Assembly (NCBI GenBank): GCA_036320915.1
Contig: JAXBDG010000023.1
Coordinates: 372,001 to 436,000 of the forward strand
Direction of reading: 5' to 3'
Source of the DNA: Linnemannia elongata
Taxonomy: Eukaryota > Mortierellomycota > Mortierellomycetes > Mortierellales > Mortierellaceae
Length of the DNA stretch: 64,000 nt
Below the pieces are notes generated by a model. It was given only the letters and a program-made list of their open reading frames with translations. It was not told where the DNA came from and did no database searches. This document shows, one piece after another, positions 40,526 through 51,202 of this stretch; position 1 is the stretch's first letter, and each line of letters opens with the position of its first letter. The position numbers and the translations under genes were made by a program.

Positions 40526-42310
40526 TCAGTAGTTTTTATGCGACATGATCAACCACTCAAGTTCAGCGCACTCAATGATCACAGTCGAGTTAGTCTTGAG
40601 TGCCTCGGCCAGTGCCTGAGCTCCATTGAGCCCAATCGAGATTTCCTCCAGGTCCAAATCGGTCAAAGTCGAGTTGGTCTTGAGTGCCTCAGACAATGCC
40701 TGAGCTCCGCTGTCTCCAATCGAGTTGCTGTTCAAGTTTAAAATAGTCAGAGCCGAGTTGGTCTTGAGTGCCTCAGACAGTGCCTGAGCTCCGCTGGGTC
40801 CAATCGAATTTTCTTGCAAGTACAGAGTGGTCAGGGTCGAGTTGGCCTTGAGTGCCTCCGCCAGCGCCTTAGTTCCGTTGGATTCGATCGAGTTTTCTTG
40901 CAAGTTCAAAGTGACCAGAGTCGAGTTGGTCTTGAGTGCCTCAGATAGCGCCTGAGCTCCGTTGGGCCCGATCGAGTTTTTCTTCAAGTTCAAAGTGGTC
41001 AGAGTCGAGTTGATCTTGAGTGCCTCCGACAGCGCCTGAGTTCCGTGGTCTCCGATCGAGTTATCCGACAAGTCCAAAGTGGTCAGAGTCGAGTTGGTCT
41101 TGAGTGCTTCGGACAACGCCCGAGCTCCACAGGGTCCGATCGAATTGCTACATAACTTCAAAGTGGTCAAAGTCGAGTTGGTCTTGAGTGCCTCGGACAG
41201 TGCTTGAGCTCCGTCGGGTCCGATTGAGTTCCAACACAAGTTCAATCTGGTCAGACTCGAGTTGATCTTGAGTGCCTCAGACAGTGCCTGAGCTCCGTTG
41301 TCTCCAATCATGTTTTTGTAAAAGTGCAAAGTGGCCAGGGTCGAGTTGGTCTTGAGTGACTCGGACAATGCCTGAGCTCCGTTGGGTCCGATCGAGTTGT
41401 TCCGCAAGATTAATGTGGTCAGAGTCGAGTTGATCTTGAGTGCCTCAGCCAGCGCCTGAGCTCCGTTGTCTTGGATCGCATTGTTCCACAAGTCCAAATT
41501 GGTCAGAGTCGAGTTGATCTTGAGGGCCTCAGACAGCGCCTGAGCTCCGTCGGGTCCGATCTTGTTGCTACACAAATCCAACGTGGTTATAGCCGAGTTG
41601 ATTTTGATTGCCTCAGACAGCGCCTGACCTCCGTCGGGTCCGATTGAGTTGTTCTGCAAGATCAATGTGGTCAGAGTCGAGTTGATCTTGAGTGCCTCAG
41701 CCAGCGCCTGAGCTCCGTCGGGTCTGATCGAGTTGTGCTGCAAGGTCAAATTGGTCAAAGTCGAGTTGGTTTTGAGTGCCTCGGATAAGGCTCGAGCTCC
41801 GTCGTCTTGAATATAGTTGTGCCGTAAGTTCAAAGTGGTTAGAGTTGAGTTGATCTTGAGTGCTTCGGACAACGCTTGAGCTCCGCAGGACCTGATCGAG
41901 TTGTTCACCAAGATCAAAGTGGTCAGAGTCGAGTTGGTCTTGAGTGCCTCTGACAATGCTTGAGCTCCATGGGGTCCAATCAAGTTGTCCCACAAATTCA
42001 AACCGGTCAGAGTCGAGTTGGCCACGATGTCGAAAACCATTTCGCCTTTTGTAAGTGTCGATGGAAGTTGTTCATAGACGGAGCGCTGAATCCACAGGTG
42101 CTGTATAAATTTCTTGTTTCTCTCGTAAGATTCCATGCTGACGCCATGTTTCGACAAGACGACAGAGTTGTAGAGTGGCGGTGTAAATGAGCTGTTCCAA
42201 TCCTGACATACACGTGCACAGGACGCGAGGTCATCGAGATCAAGACTGCGGGCAATCCTTGTGCGAATCTCATGTAGATCGAGGGGGTGTGTGCGGGCTA
42301 TCGTGGTCAT
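40526..42310 (-). CDS. F-box-like/leucine-rich-repeat protein 2
   Basis: From the Met at 42310 the protein has 594 residues. The N-terminus (MTTIARTHPLDLHEIRTRIA) is nearly the same as in paralogue 1 and has the same F-box-like pattern. Seventeen ribonuclease-inhibitor-type repeats of 28 residues fill ~99-574, each close to STLTTLxLxxNSIGPDGAQALSEALKTN in pattern. The end is a short non-repeated ECAELEWLIMSHKNY. Such arrays form a horseshoe that binds proteins. Repeats are alike at DNA level (84-bp unit), so repeat number can change by unequal exchange. The intact frame argues for function. The open frame continues upstream to 42619, probably as leader DNA. Confidence 0.85.
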   Translation of the reverse strand: MTTIARTHPLDLHEIRTRIARSLDLDDLASCARVCQDWNSSFTPPLYNSVVLSKHGVSMESYERNKKFIQHLWIQRSVYEQLPSTLTKGEMVFDIVANSTLTGLNLWDNLIGPHGAQALSEALKTNSTLTTLILVNNSIRSCGAQALSEALKINSTLTTLNLRHNYIQDDGARALSEALKTNSTLTNLTLQHNSIRPDGAQALAEALKINSTLTTLILQNNSIGPDGGQALSEAIKINSAITTLDLCSNKIGPDGAQALSEALKINSTLTNLDLWNNAIQDNGAQALAEALKINSTLTTLILRNNSIGPNGAQALSESLKTNSTLATLHFYKNMIGDNGAQALSEALKINSSLTRLNLCWNSIGPDGAQALSEALKTNSTLTTLKLCSNSIGPCGARALSEALKTNSTLTTLDLSDNSIGDHGTQALSEALKINSTLTTLNLKKNSIGPNGAQALSEALKTNSTLVTLNLQENSIESNGTKALAEALKANSTLTTLYLQENSIGPSGAQALSEALKTNSALTILNLNSNSIGDSGAQALSEALKTNSTLTDLDLEEISIGLNGAQALAEALKTNSTVIIECAELEWLIMSHKNY

Positions 42311-43110
42311 TATGTCGAAGACTGTGACAAGCGTGACGGGGGTGATGATTAGGATAGAAATGGTGAGATCGCAGGAAGTGTGATAACAGTGCAGGAATGA
42401 GGAATTTAGGAAGAGGTAAGGGGGAAGGAGTGAATTGAAAAGGATGAAAGTGAGTTCAGCGAGATCCCCCTTCGACTTGGAATGTTCAGAAATATTGCAA
42501 AGAAAGCCACAACTCTTGCGGGACGGTGGGTTATCCAAGAGGGGGTGGGAAAAATAACAGAAGGGCATTACAGTGTGCGAGCATGAGTGAAAAAGAATGT
42601 GACAAAGTCGATCGATCATGGGCGTACAAAGAAAATTTCAAGGGAACCAAAGAAAAATTCGAGGGTATCTGTCGACTGATCACTTACAAAGTGCTTTGCC
42701 ACTAGTCAAGTTTGTCTGCCATCTCTCACTTCTGTGTTTGTCGCCTCATCAATCGTAATACAACTGTTTCGCCACTTTGCCTACTGGCATTTTACCACCT
42801 TTTGCATTGCAAATTGTCACTTCTCCAACCTCTGCGTTATCAACGTCAATATCTGGGTTGTGACAGCTAAGCGTCCACAGCAACAATTCAAGTGCAATTG
42901 GAGACAAGCCTGCTTCGACGTATCACCGTGGTCAGTGCATACATTATGCTTAACATTTCAAAGTATATTTTCACCGCCTAGGGGATTCTCTTGTTTGGTT
43001 GTTGTCTGTAGCAGTTCACAGTTGTAATTTGATGGCTCATTCAACTGTGTATAAAAACGTAATGTCTAAATGTACTTTGACCACTCCATGGTATAAAAGA
43101 CACCAGGCCA
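42311..43110. other. 5' flank of LRR gene 2, then intergenic
   Basis: 42400-42720 is the counterpart of 38450-38790 upstream of LRR gene 1. 42730-43110 holds no supported gene. Confidence 0.55.
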
Positions 43111-43116
43111 CCCACT

Positions 43117-43650
43117 CTAGGACTCCTTTGCAAGATCTTCCAACGCGTTCTTTGTGCCGCAAGATGGGCACAAGTAAAGAACTTGCAGCCCAGTAGACAT
43201 TGTCGAGACGCAACTACGACAAGCTCCCTTGTTGCACTTCCAACAGTATGTGTCAGTGGGTGACGCGCAAACGCAGCAAATGGCTTCTGCAGGAGCATTC
43301 TCGATCACTTTTATGACGGACTTAATCATGTCGAGTTTGCACCATGCTGGAACAAAGTGGTAATTATCGCGTTCCAAAATGAGACAGGTATGGTCAGGGA
43401 ACCCAAGTCTCTTTTGTACGTCTTTACCATTCATGGTGGAAACTAGGGCCAGCTTGTCATCGAGCTCACACAAACGCGCGGAGAGTACGAACTTGGCGAT
43501 ACTGCTAATCTCCGTGACGCGTACACGGTATCCCAACTTTTTCAATTCAGCCACAACCACAACTTCTGCCCTCTCTGTCAATGCGTCCATGACCAACGAT
43601 GCTTGCGGCGGTGGAGGCACCATTTTTGATTTGGCTGGTTGTCGTGTCAT
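43117..43650 (-). CDS. Protein with C-terminal RING-like zinc-binding domain
   Basis: From the Met at 43650 the protein has 177 residues; the frame continues upstream to an ATG at 43728, so the start is uncertain. The N-terminal ~110 residues are mixed alpha/beta (AEVVVVAELKKLGYRVRV, DHTCLILERDNYHFVP). The C-terminal part has four Cys pairs, ICCVCASP, TYCWKCNKGACRSC and YLCPSC, a cross-brace spacing like RING or related treble-clef fingers. It may bind zinc and act as a ubiquitin ligase or nucleic-acid binder; that is inference. It lies about 350 bp beyond the likely 3' terminus of the Helitron, same strand, and may be a captured or neighbouring gene. Confidence 0.6.
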   Translation of the reverse strand: MTRQPAKSKMVPPPPQASLVMDALTERAEVVVVAELKKLGYRVRVTEISSIAKFVLSARLCELDDKLALVSTMNGKDVQKRLGFPDHTCLILERDNYHFVPAWCKLDMIKSVIKVIENAPAEAICCVCASPTDTYCWKCNKGACRSCVSTMSTGLQVLYLCPSCGTKNALEDLAKES

Positions 43651-44003
43651 GTGGTAGAGCGCGGAAAAATAACGATGGGATCGGCTTAACGTCCTATATT
43701 CAGTGTTACTACATGGGTTAGTTTTCATAATCGTCAAACAATTTACAACCTCTTAAACTCACAGCTCATACTCATACTTATGGCGTCTGGTGGACAGTTT
43801 ACTTGAACAGCTTGGCCTCAAAATGAATCTTGGAGAGGAAAAGGGCACTGAGTGTACTATTCGATGTTGTGTGCGTTCACTTTAAACTGCCAAAAATACT
43901 GAACAGACGACGAACGACGGATGGAAAGGTGCTGCGGTGGGCGGAGTGAAGTAAAATAAATATATGTGGGAGAGAAGTCTTATATAAAGAGCGAGTAGAG
44001 GAA
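43651..44003. other. Upstream region of the RING-like gene, no gene seen
   Basis: Contains AT-rich leader DNA. 'tcttatataaag' at ~43978-43989 could be a TATA box. Confidence 0.35.
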
Positions 44004-44013
44004 CTAGGGCGTT

Positions 44014-44018
<5 letters not shown>

Positions 44019-44050
<32 letters not shown>
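44019..44050. repeat. Poly-T tract at the Helitron 3' end
   Basis: An uninterrupted T run of a bit over 30 nt between two short inverted blocks ('gttgcca' and 'ggcaatg'). Confidence 0.85.
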
Positions 44051-44107
44051 GCAATGTGGTATCTATTTATTTGGTTTTCTGTATGCTTGTTAAATTGAGC
44101 TGCGCTG

Positions 44108-47100
44108 TTAAAGCGCTGCTTTGAAAACTATGTTTCTAGTATAATATCCTTCGACTGTTGTAAAGGGTGATGTTGGTGTGTTTGAAGGTCGAAGCATTGT
44201 GGGAGCGTTAAGAATAAGGACTTTTAGGTTGTCTGGGTTTGAACATCTGGAAAGAGCTACATATAGTTGCCCGTGTGAAAAAACAGGTTGGTTTAGATAG
44301 ACACCCGTTGTTGTTAGTGTCTGTCCTTGCGCCTTGTTGATGGTAAGAGCGAAAGCAGGTCGGATTGGAAATTGCAAGCGTGTGAATTTAATTGGAGAGG
44401 TGCCGTCTTCCTTTGAGGTGAGGGGAATTCGTGGGATGAGAACGGTGTTGTCAGTGAATGATCCTGCAATGATCTTTGCTTCTATAACGTATTCGCCGAG
44501 TTTTGTTACTTGTAGTCGTGTGCCATTGCACATTCCTCGTTTTGTTGAAACGTTACGTAAAAGGATGATTGGTTGACCGATTTTGAGTGTAATTATATGT
44601 TGTGGGAGGCTATTGTCGTCCAGTGTGCCAAGGTACTCTGGTGTAAAATGGACCACGTCATCGGGGTTGATATCGGTGTAGTTGATGCTGGTGTATGTTT
44701 TTTGATTGTCTGAATGGAACATGTTGATGGCGAGATCGTTGATTCTGTTGACGTCAACGTTCAATGGGCATAAGATTGCTCTGTCGCTCAGTGTGTTAGG
44801 GTTGAAGGTTGGTTCTTCGATGTTGGGGAAGATGGCACGTATGAGTTGTTTTTCATAGTTGTCGTCAGTGTTTTCTCCTGTTGGCTGAAGGATCACTTCT
44901 TCTGGTATCTTGATGTAGTCGTGGTGGATCCCGTTGCTGTACGTTTGCTCAGTGCCGTCTCCTACTCTAAGCAAATAGTTGACGTAGGCTTGGTGCTTTG
45001 TGTTGTCTCCAATCCGCAAGTTTTTCGTTAGGTTGAATGTTGTGATGTGGTTCCAGATATCTGTTGAGTTTTTCAGTGATGCGTTGGTGACGTCTAGTTG
45101 TGTGCCGTGTTGAACGATTGGTAGTGTTTGTCGAAAGTCGCCACCGAAGACGATGAGTTTGCCGCCAAAAGGGGTGTTTGGATTATCCATCAGATGTCGG
45201 AAGGTACGGTCGACACATTCAAACACTTTTCTGTGCAACATTGGTGCCTCGTCCCAGAAAATGATTGACGCGTCGATGATTGCTTTGCCAAGTAGACACT
45301 TTTTGGTAAGGTTGCAGTAGGTGTGCTTGTCGATAGTGAGTGGTATGCCGAGTGCTGAGTGTGCTGTATGTCCCTCGTGCAAGATGATACTGGCGATGCC
45401 TGATGAGGCGACGACGACCGCAGGTCGTTTTAGGTGTCCCCGCGTGTACTCTATGAGTGTATTGTTGAGAAAGGTTTTGCCTGTTCCACCTGGCCCGTCA
45501 ATAAAAAAAAGCCGCTCCTTTGTGTTGTTGGATATGGCTACTGTGATGATGTTGAAGATTGTTTTCTGCTCTTCATTGAGTTGTGTCAAGTGGGTTATGG
45601 CGAGTTGTGCGTACTCCATGATGGTTGGCTCATGGTGTGTTCGTTCTAGGTCGTTGTAAGGGTCCGTCGGCAACTCGATAATGTTGTTTTTGGTTTGCTG
45701 GGGCAGTGTTGGGTATTTTTCGAGACCTGATCCCATGTCCAACAGGAGAGTGTTGAGGTGGTGTAAGGTGTTGTTCTTGGCGTCAATTCCAGCTTGTTTG
45801 TCATTCGCGGGGTAAAGCCGGCTCCGTCTTGCCTTGTAAACAAAATCAGCAGAAAGTGCATCCGCAAATAAAGTCCACAGGCGTTTTGGGTCGGAAGGTG
45901 CACAACAGGTAAGAATCGTGGCAAAAAGATAGCGGAGGTGTCGAGGGTGTTGCAATTTCTCGGCTTCCTCGAGGCAGTTGATCCATTCAGCGTCATCTTT
46001 GAGAAGTCCCCGCGCCTGAGCTGCCGCCCAAAAAGATCCATAGGTGCGACCTTGATATGTTCTTAACTCCTCAAAACTTTTGGCGCCAGGAACGTGCATA
46101 AGCAGTACGCGCAGCATGTATCGCTCGCCGTCTTTGGGATGGACGGTGAATATGCGGCTGATGGCATTTCGTTGATGTCGTGGGTGCCAGGAACGGGCCT
46201 TGTGGTCGTAGGTGTAGTGTTCCGGGAGGTTGTAGTAGGTGTATTTTTTTGCGTCGTTGTTGGTGGCGTTGAGTTTGAAATAGGCCATCAACATGCTGTC
46301 GCTGTTCTTTTCAACTGCCTGCTTTACGGTCGTTCCTTTTCTTATCGTGACCAAGTGTTGTCCTGGTAGGTGGACTTGAAGCCGAAAGACAGTAGGCGAA
46401 TGTCCATGAAGAGGAAGCTTGAGTATTCTCCACATGGCCTCACAGGAAGAGACGTATCTAGATTAAGAATTGGTATTTGCTAGAGGAGTAAGTACACATC
46501 ATTGTATTTCTTTGTGTTTGAAGTAAACATTGTATAAATATCATACCTGGCATCCAGATATTCGGTTATCTCATCTCGGGCAGAGTCTTTCGCAAGACCA
46601 ACTTTGGCGCGGTCATGACCCTTGTGAACGTACTTGTACAGATATTTCACCGCTTTGATAGAGTGGCAGATCTCGACATTGATATGGGCATCGTACTTGG
46701 TCGTGAGCCACACATTGTGCGGAACAACCCAAGAGTTGTCGATTGGTTGGTTGTGTCGATTGATATGGCAAGGTCCTTGCCGGCGGCGGTAAAGCGGGTA
46801 TGCGTCCTTCTGGGCAATAGTAGTGTCTTGTAGTGACTTTGGAAATCCCTTGGAGCAGTACCATTTGCCATTAGCACCTTCTACCATGCAAGGTTGGTGT
46901 TTGTGCTGCTCGCCGCAAGGTGCATGGATCATCGAGCGGGTAACGGAAGCGTACGTCAACGGGTGTTTGTCTTTGTCGGGGAGTTCGGCAGAAACAATGG
47001 TGTCATAGTCTGCAGGTGTTTTGGGCTTGTGATCAGGATGGAGGATGAGAAGGATATGACAGTGTGGTAGTCCTCGCTTCTGAAATTCCACGACCCAGCA

Positions 47101-50100
47101 GTATCCAATTACTTTGCCCAACACGCCATACAAAAGCAGGTCATCGAGTAGCGCCCTGAGTTTGACGGCAAAGACCCGTGTGGTGAGGTCTGGGCGGTCA
47201 GTTGCTGTCTGTCCTCCGATGAGGTACTTAGTGATCTCTGGCCATTTGGGGTTGCAAGTAAAGGTAATAAATAAGTCGGGTTTGCCGAGTCGGTTTACTA
47301 TTGCTATTGAGTCCTGGAATTGTTGCTGCATGTGTCGGGGTCCTCCAGTGAAGGACGACGGAAGGACAGTTGGGTGACCGATGTCGCTGGTGGTTGTGCC
47401 ATCGTTTGCGGTATAGGCGTCGGCGAGGCCTTGGTGCTGTGCTGTCAAGAATTCGTCTTGGTTGTCGCGGAGCCACCGTAGGCGATTACCCTCAATTTTG
47501 GCATACTGGTCGACGATGTATTGTTGCAAGAGCCGGCCGAACATAAGGGTGTAACATCTGCGGTCGGTGATGGAATATGGTCGCATCTGTAGGCGGTAGG
47601 CGTAGAACTCTCTGCAAGAGATAAAGTGTGAAGAGTCTTCTTTGAGGTGTTCTTCATGCGTCTGTTGGTTGTAGTCGGTGAGTTGCGCGGAAGGGAGGTC
47701 GTAACTTTCCAGAATGTCGATGATGTTGTTGTTGTAATTGTTGCTTTCTTGTTGATGTTCTGTTGAGGTGTCGATTCCATTGGTGTTGGTGGCAATGAAA
47801 TATTGCTGGTGATTGTTGAAGGGTGCGTTGTTAATGACAGTGTTGTTGTGCATGTAGAACCACTCAAAGGGGTTATGCTTGAAGCTGTTTTTGAGGTAGA
47901 CTTGGTATGTCCAACCATGCTCTCCTGCTGGGTGCATGAGTACATAGTAAAGTGCGTCGTAGGATGGATGGGTTTCCCAGATGCGTGTAAATGGGAAGTT
48001 GGGATTGGCTTCGTGTGTCTCCAGTATGATGTCCCTGTCACCGAGGAAGCTGTCGCCGCTGTCCGGAAATAAGACAGCAATCTCTGTTGTTGTAGGTTTG
48101 TCATATTGGTATTGGCGTTGATTGTTGCTAGTGCTGTTAATGTCGCCTCGGATGATGAACGTGAGGTTATTGTGCTGAGCATCGTGGTAGTTGAGTTCAT
48201 GTTCCCGCATAGATTTGTATATGCCGCTGAATGGGTTGATTGATGTCAACCATGTCTCGAGGTCCTTTAGTCGAGTGACGCTTAGTGTGTTCTTGAAGAC
48301 GTTGTTTCGGAGGGCGGCCTGCATGTCGGGATCGTAAAAATATATTTGCGAAAATCCAGGGGTCTTGTTGTTTGTTGGAAAGACTGATCCGATTCTGTGC
48401 ATAATCTGTCCGCTAATGCGAAAGGTGAATGCGCCCTTCTTATTGTTGGCAAGATTGTGGTCTAGATTGCATCGCATGGAGGCGAACGCCATTGCTGAGT
48501 TGTATTTTCTGATGTTGTGATAGAATGTTTTGCGTCGCAATAGATCCATGATTTTGTTGTAAGGCATGATTTGTGGAAGGGTGATTTGTCCCTTGCTGCA
48601 ACATATCGAGAAGACTGGGTTGGTCCTTGAGCCGGCTGAGCGTTCTTGTATCCATACCAAAGCGTGGCAGTGAGGGCACTCTGTCATTGCTTGTAAGTTA
48701 TGGCGCATCTCTTTCTCGTTCACGTCTGGTCCGCAAATAAGACCCTGTGTGAATGGGCGCCGCGCGATTGGTACAGTATGAATCGTGTTGAAGGGACATT
48801 GGCGGTTTGCTTTTGTAAGGTGTGATGTTTTCCCGCAAGTGGCGCAGATGCCGCGGGCTTTATTGGAAAGTGGGTAAGGTACGGGTAGAGGAAGGTCCTC
48901 GGCATGACTGTATGATGGTACAATAATAAAAGAGTTGCATTAGTGGCTTGTACGTGTTTACAAAGATGAATGGTGTTACTGCTATTCTTTAGCAACTCAT
49001 TTTGTTCCTTTGCCCTGGCCCCCAACATTTCAATACCTCGCCTTCCTGTAGTTTACTTCTCTTCTTGTCTTGCAGTACAATATATTTCTACTCTTCTATT
49101 ACACTCTCCTCACTTATTTTCATTTTTATTTTCTGTTCACACCCGTTACGTCTGCCTCAGATTCCGGCAATTGCATGTTTACTCATTAGCCTTCCCAAAA
49201 AAACAATAGGTTCATACCTGTGTGGAACAAAGGAGCTTTCATCATCGTCATCTGTGAGATCGTTGTCACTGTCATCGGAAACATAGTGGACATAGTCGAT
49301 GTCGCTCCCGCTTTCATTGTAGTCGTTTGGCAAGGACTCCATAGCTCTTGATAAAGGGGTTGCTGAAGTGGTTGCCTCCTTTGTTGGTTTATTTGCATTG
49401 GTGTTGTTGCTATGCGTGCAAGTGATAATACATCGTAGTGTTATGTTAAATGTTATAGCAGACATTTTCATGCTAAAGCAGATGCGGTCAAGACTCAGTC
49501 AAAGTGTTCGTTTGAATGTGCACCTACACGTCATACTGTCTCTTAGGACATAAATAAGATGTGGACCTGGAGTGGTCTGTACCATGACATGTTGAACAGT
49601 GTGTCTTGTGCCCCTTACACAAATGGGAAGAAGAGCGACAATGATCTGTCCCATTGCATGTGTTGCAAAAACGTTGCTTCTTGATGGGTGGTCTTAGTAA
49701 GAAAGGAGGAGTATTGAGATAAGTCAATATAGTAAGAGTACATGTGGTTCAAAACAAAGATATGCAGTAATAAACAGAAGAGCGGGGGGGAGAGATTTAC
49801 CTATAGTTGTCACACTTTGTGGACAAAGAGTTGTGATGGCCTGGTCGCAGGCAACTGTCGCATGCCTTGGAAGAGGGTGGGTATGTTGCACATTGAGTTA
49901 TGGTAGTTGGTGTGTATGGAGATGTAGTGAAGGGCTGTACTACTTGTTGCTCAAATGGTAGGAATTGTTGCGCATGGATGTCGTAGTAAAAAAGAGGGTT
50001 GCAATTCAACGGATGATCTGTGAGGGAGTAAAGTGGTACATAGTTGTACGGTTCTTCATATGCTTGTAATGTAGAAGGATTTATCTCTATGGTGTGTTGT

Positions 50101-50231
50101 TGGAAGTCTTGAAGTTGAGGTTGAAAAAGTGGGTTGTAAAGCTCACATGGAAGGGAGAGCATTGGTAAACCCAATGAATCGATAGGGATGCGGTTTAGGT
50201 TGTTTTCGACTTGTAACAGCGGTGTTGACAT
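44108..50231 (-). CDS. Helitron Rep-helicase (HUH nuclease plus PIF1-type helicase)
   Basis: Exons read leftward: 49801-50231, 49537-49692, 49218-49409, 46547-48907 and 44108-46457; every junction is GT/AG and in phase, giving about 1829 residues. The N-terminus carries four CxxCxxxxH-type zinc knuckles (CDSCLRPGHH, CNTCNGTDH, CSTCHGTDH, CATCGKTSH). The Rep part (exon 4) has the two-His motif GLPHCHILL near residue 876 and the two-Tyr motif KYLYKYVHKG near 1021. Exon 5 is a PIF1-type SF1 helicase: Walker A GPGGTGKT near 1367, then FWDEAPMLHR, VFGGDFRQTLP and FALTINKAQGQT. It would nick, unwind and move the element by rolling-circle transposition. All motifs are present with no stop or frameshift, so it may still work. 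Confidence 0.93.
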
Positions 50232-51202
50232 TGTGTCTTATTTAGGAGTATGTAACTGAGGAAGGAAAATGATGAAGGGGAAAAGAAAACAGGGTAGCTT
50301 GGTATACAATAAAAGTAGGCTATGTCCCCACAACCTATTGTGCTGTACTTTACAAACTTCGGTAATTGGACAATATAGCGTCATGACACCTCCAAACTCC
50401 CTCTGTATCACGGACATAATGCAGGCAATGTTTGAATATGTTCTATACAAATGCTCCGAGTTGTGTTAGTTCTCAACATTTAGAAAACAATGTCATACGA
50501 TGAATCATAGTACTTGAAACAGATTGAAGCTTAGTCTTTCGCCTGTAGAATGCATTTCAGTGATGGTGCTCATCCATTTCAATGTGCGACGAAAGGAAAA
50601 GTAAATACTCGCTAACGGTTTAAGTACATGCTCGCTAACGGCACTTTGCACGTCAAAAAGAGAAAGAACAATATTCACAGTGAGATCAATGCTTGGCAAA
50701 TGAAAACGGTAATGTCAATGTTCAAAAAGAGTGTATTGAAGTAAATGGTGAGCTAGCATTGTACGAAAAGTGATGATATTGAACAAATCACGTAAATAAA
50801 GAGATAAACAAACGCTTGTTATAAAGTGTGAATTTATTTCATATGCCAAAAAATGATAAAGTACAAATATGGACGTTTGTCGCTGTTAGTATTGCTATGA
50901 TGGTGTTGCTATAGCGTAGAAAATGAAGTGCAATGTTCGTATTCGCATATGAGAAATGAGGAGTGCAGATAAAGAGATAAAAAGAAGGAAAAGAAAAGAA
51001 AAAAGAAAGGCTATTTGAGAGTTGTTGAGAGTCAGAGACTGCATAAAAAAAGATAAATGAGAAAAGAAGAGTGAAGAGTGAAGATAAAAAGGCAAAGAAA
51101 AGAACAAAAAAAGACTATTTGAGTGTTGTTGAGAGTCAGAGACTGCCCAAGAAAAATGAAAAAGGGGGTTGGCATCTGGTTTTGAAGTGGGACCATGAAC
51201 TC
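50232..51202. other. Spacer between Helitron gene and its neighbour; duplication at 50985-51150
   Basis: No gene seen. About 50990-51150 contains a ~110-bp tandem duplication: 'gttgttgagagtcagagact' occurs twice, preceded by 'ctatttgag'. Confidence 0.5.

Larger units (their letters stand above)
44004..50231 (-). mobile_element. Autonomous Helitron (5' end not located)
   Basis: The 5-exon Rep/helicase gene fills 44108-50231. Downstream, on the minus strand, 'cattgcc' and 'ggcaacg' flank a poly-A run of about 35 nt and could form a hairpin; 'cc' and CTAG follow, then T, as expected for a Helitron 3' end at 44004. The terminus differs from that of the short Helitron units at 31-37 kb, so these may be separate families. 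No clear TC start was found upstream; the element may include the gene at 51203-53343. Confidence 0.65.
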
